Positions 5,672 through 6,787 of a DNA stretch of 6,787 nt are shown here, piece by piece (the first letter of the stretch is position 1; every line of letters begins with the position of its first letter). Location: the NCBI GenBank assembly GCA_018820005.1, contig JAHJOS010000253.1, forward strand, positions 1-6,787, read 5' to 3'. The notes below the pieces were generated by a model that saw only the letters and a list, made by a program, of their open reading frames with translations, was not told the DNA's origin and did not search any database. Both the position numbers and the translations under genes were made by a program. This DNA comes from Alphaproteobacteria bacterium (GTDB lineage Bacteria > Pseudomonadota > Alphaproteobacteria > Rhizobiales > Devosiaceae).

Positions 5672-6787
5672 ATGACCCAGCCTGCCACCGCACTCCCGCA
5701 AACCCCGCCGGCCCTGGCTGCCCTTGAGGCGCAGGTGCGCCGGGACCTTGCCAGCATCGAGGTGCCGCTGCGCCCCTGGGTGCCCGAGCGCCGCATGGCC
5801 AGTGGCGAGATCCTGACCGATGTGGTTATCGTCGGCGCCGGGCTGTCGGGCCTCGCCATTGCCTTTGGCCTGATGCGCCAGGGCGTCACCCGCCTACGCG
5901 TGCTCGATGCGGCGCCGGTGGGCCGCGAGGGGCCATGGGTCACCTCGGCCCGCATGCGCACGCTGCGCTCGCCCAAGACGCTGAGCGGGCCGGATCTGGG
6001 CGTGCCATCGCTGACCTATCGCGCCTGGCACGAGGCCATGTTCGGCGCCGCCGATTGGGACACTCTCGACAAAATCGATCGCTGCACCTGGATGGAATAC
6101 CTGGTCTGGTTTCGCACCATCGTCGGTATCACCGTCAGCAATGAAACGCGCCTTATGGCGATCACCCCGGCCGAGGACCATATCGCTCTGACGCTGGAAA
6201 CGCCCGACGGCCCGGCGATCCTGGGCTGCCGCAAGGTGGTGTTGGCCACCGGCATCGAGGGCGCCGGCGGGCTGCATGTGCCGCCGCTGATCGCCAAGAG
6301 CCTGCCGCGTGAGCGTTGGACACACAGTGGCGAACTGCTCGACCTTGACCGACTCAAAGGCAAATCCATCGGCGTCATCGGCGCCGCAGCCTCGAGCTTT
6401 GACTGGGCCGTGGCCGCGCTTGACGCCGGCGCCGCAGAAGTCACCATGCTGGCGCGAAGCGCCGCCCTGCCGCAGACCGAGATCCTGGACTGGTCCAACT
6501 TCCCCGGATTTCTCAATCACTTCGCCGATCTTGATGATGCGTTGCGTTACCAATTCGCGCGTCGCATGTTCGCCTTCAAGACGCCGCCGACCATGGAAAT
6601 GTACACCCGCGCCACCGCCAGCCCGGCCTTCCGCTTCGTTGGCGGCGCGGCGCTCGAATCGGCCACGATGGAGGGCGGCAGCATCGCGCTCACCGCCGGC
6701 GGCCAGGCCTATCGCTTCGACCATCTGCTGCTCGGCACCGGCTATGCCGTCGACATCAGCCAGCGCCGCGAACTCACCGGCCTCATC
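5672..6787 (+). CDS. FAD/NAD(P)-dependent oxidoreductase, monooxygenase-like, partial
   Basis: A flavoprotein whose first 372 codons are present. The frame is open at the window end, so the C terminus is missing. About 48 residues rich in Ala, Pro and Arg precede the FAD-binding Rossmann motif GAGLSG (55-60, after DVVIV). A family-typical stretch TLRSPKTLSGPDLG follows at 97-110. Next come an ATG-type motif LATG (191-194), an H218-S219 pair recalling the monooxygenase fingerprint position, and a second nucleotide-binding site GVIGAAASS (234-242), presumably for NAD(P)H. The second site has Ala where the second glycine of GxGxxG is usual. The GTGY motif (355-358) is typical of flavin monooxygenases and N-hydroxylases. 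The architecture resembles flavin-containing or SidA/IucD-like monooxygenases, but a simple oxidoreductase is possible. It starts three bases after the deaminase stop with only a weak purine-rich GAGAG before it, so coupled translation is likely. The substrate is unknown. Context suggests it acts on the deaminase product or a related ring compound. Confidence 0.85.
   Translation, partial: MTQPATALPQTPPALAALEAQVRRDLASIEVPLRPWVPERRMASGEILTDVVIVGAGLSGLAIAFGLMRQGVTRLRVLDAAPVGREGPWVTSARMRTLRSPKTLSGPDLGVPSLTYRAWHEAMFGAADWDTLDKIDRCTWMEYLVWFRTIVGITVSNETRLMAITPAEDHIALTLETPDGPAILGCRKVVLATGIEGAGGLHVPPLIAKSLPRERWTHSGELLDLDRLKGKSIGVIGAAASSFDWAVAALDAGAAEVTMLARSAALPQTEILDWSNFPGFLNHFADLDDALRYQFARRMFAFKTPPTMEMYTRATASPAFRFVGGAALESATMEGGSIALTAGGQAYRFDHLLLGTGYAVDISQRRELTGLI

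Noticed and set aside
4268..5701. A 477-codon minus-strand open frame fully overlapping the deaminase gene
   Set aside because: It mirrors a gene with complete catalytic motifs. The composition (His, Gly, Ala, Gln) is that of a codon-complement shadow, and it would run into the divergent promoter.
4101..5702. An 11-base direct repeat (ACTCCCGCAAA) at 4101-4111 and 5692-5702
   Set aside because: It is a single pair of short matches, one inside a coding region, with no associated structure. Probably chance.
5894..6724. A 276-codon minus-strand open frame opposite the flavoprotein gene
   Set aside because: The plus strand carries the FAD and NAD(P) motifs. The antisense product is low-complexity and featureless.

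Overview
The window is G+C-rich chromosomal DNA with the codon use and gene style of an alphaproteobacterium. I would guess Hyphomicrobiales, perhaps a Devosia-like genus, but this rests on general resemblance and not on any marker gene. No RNA genes, mobile elements, CRISPR arrays or long repeats are visible. Six protein genes fill nearly all of it, in two divergent groups separated by about 400 bases of regulatory DNA.

Minus strand, read from 3896 down to 1: a complete ABC importer operon of the carbohydrate uptake CUT1 type. Its order is periplasmic solute-binding protein (2601-3896), MalF-type permease (1548-2513), MalG-type permease (722-1543) and the ATPase subunit (from 709, running off the window start). 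The three junctions after the binding-protein gene are 87, 4 and 12 bases. The 87-base junction contains a perfect 11-bp hairpin without a T tract, a common way to stabilise binding-protein mRNA and make it more abundant than permease mRNA.

Centre, 3897-4303: intergenic region with an A+T-rich core (3961-4060, about 31% G+C by hand count). It holds candidate promoters for both directions and several small inverted repeats that could be operators.

Plus strand: an amidohydrolase of the 8-oxoguanine deaminase / hydroxydechloroatrazine ethylaminohydrolase group (4304-5668). Three bases later comes a two-dinucleotide-domain flavoprotein resembling FAD/NAD(P)H monooxygenases (5672 to the window end, incomplete).

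The divergent layout suggests one functional unit: import of a small polar solute, hydrolytic deamination, then flavin-dependent oxidation. If the deaminase acts on 8-oxoguanine the product would be urate, and the flavoprotein might act on it or on a related heterocycle. This is inference, because the transporter class is normally associated with sugars and polyols and nothing in the window identifies its substrate. No transcriptional regulator is present here.
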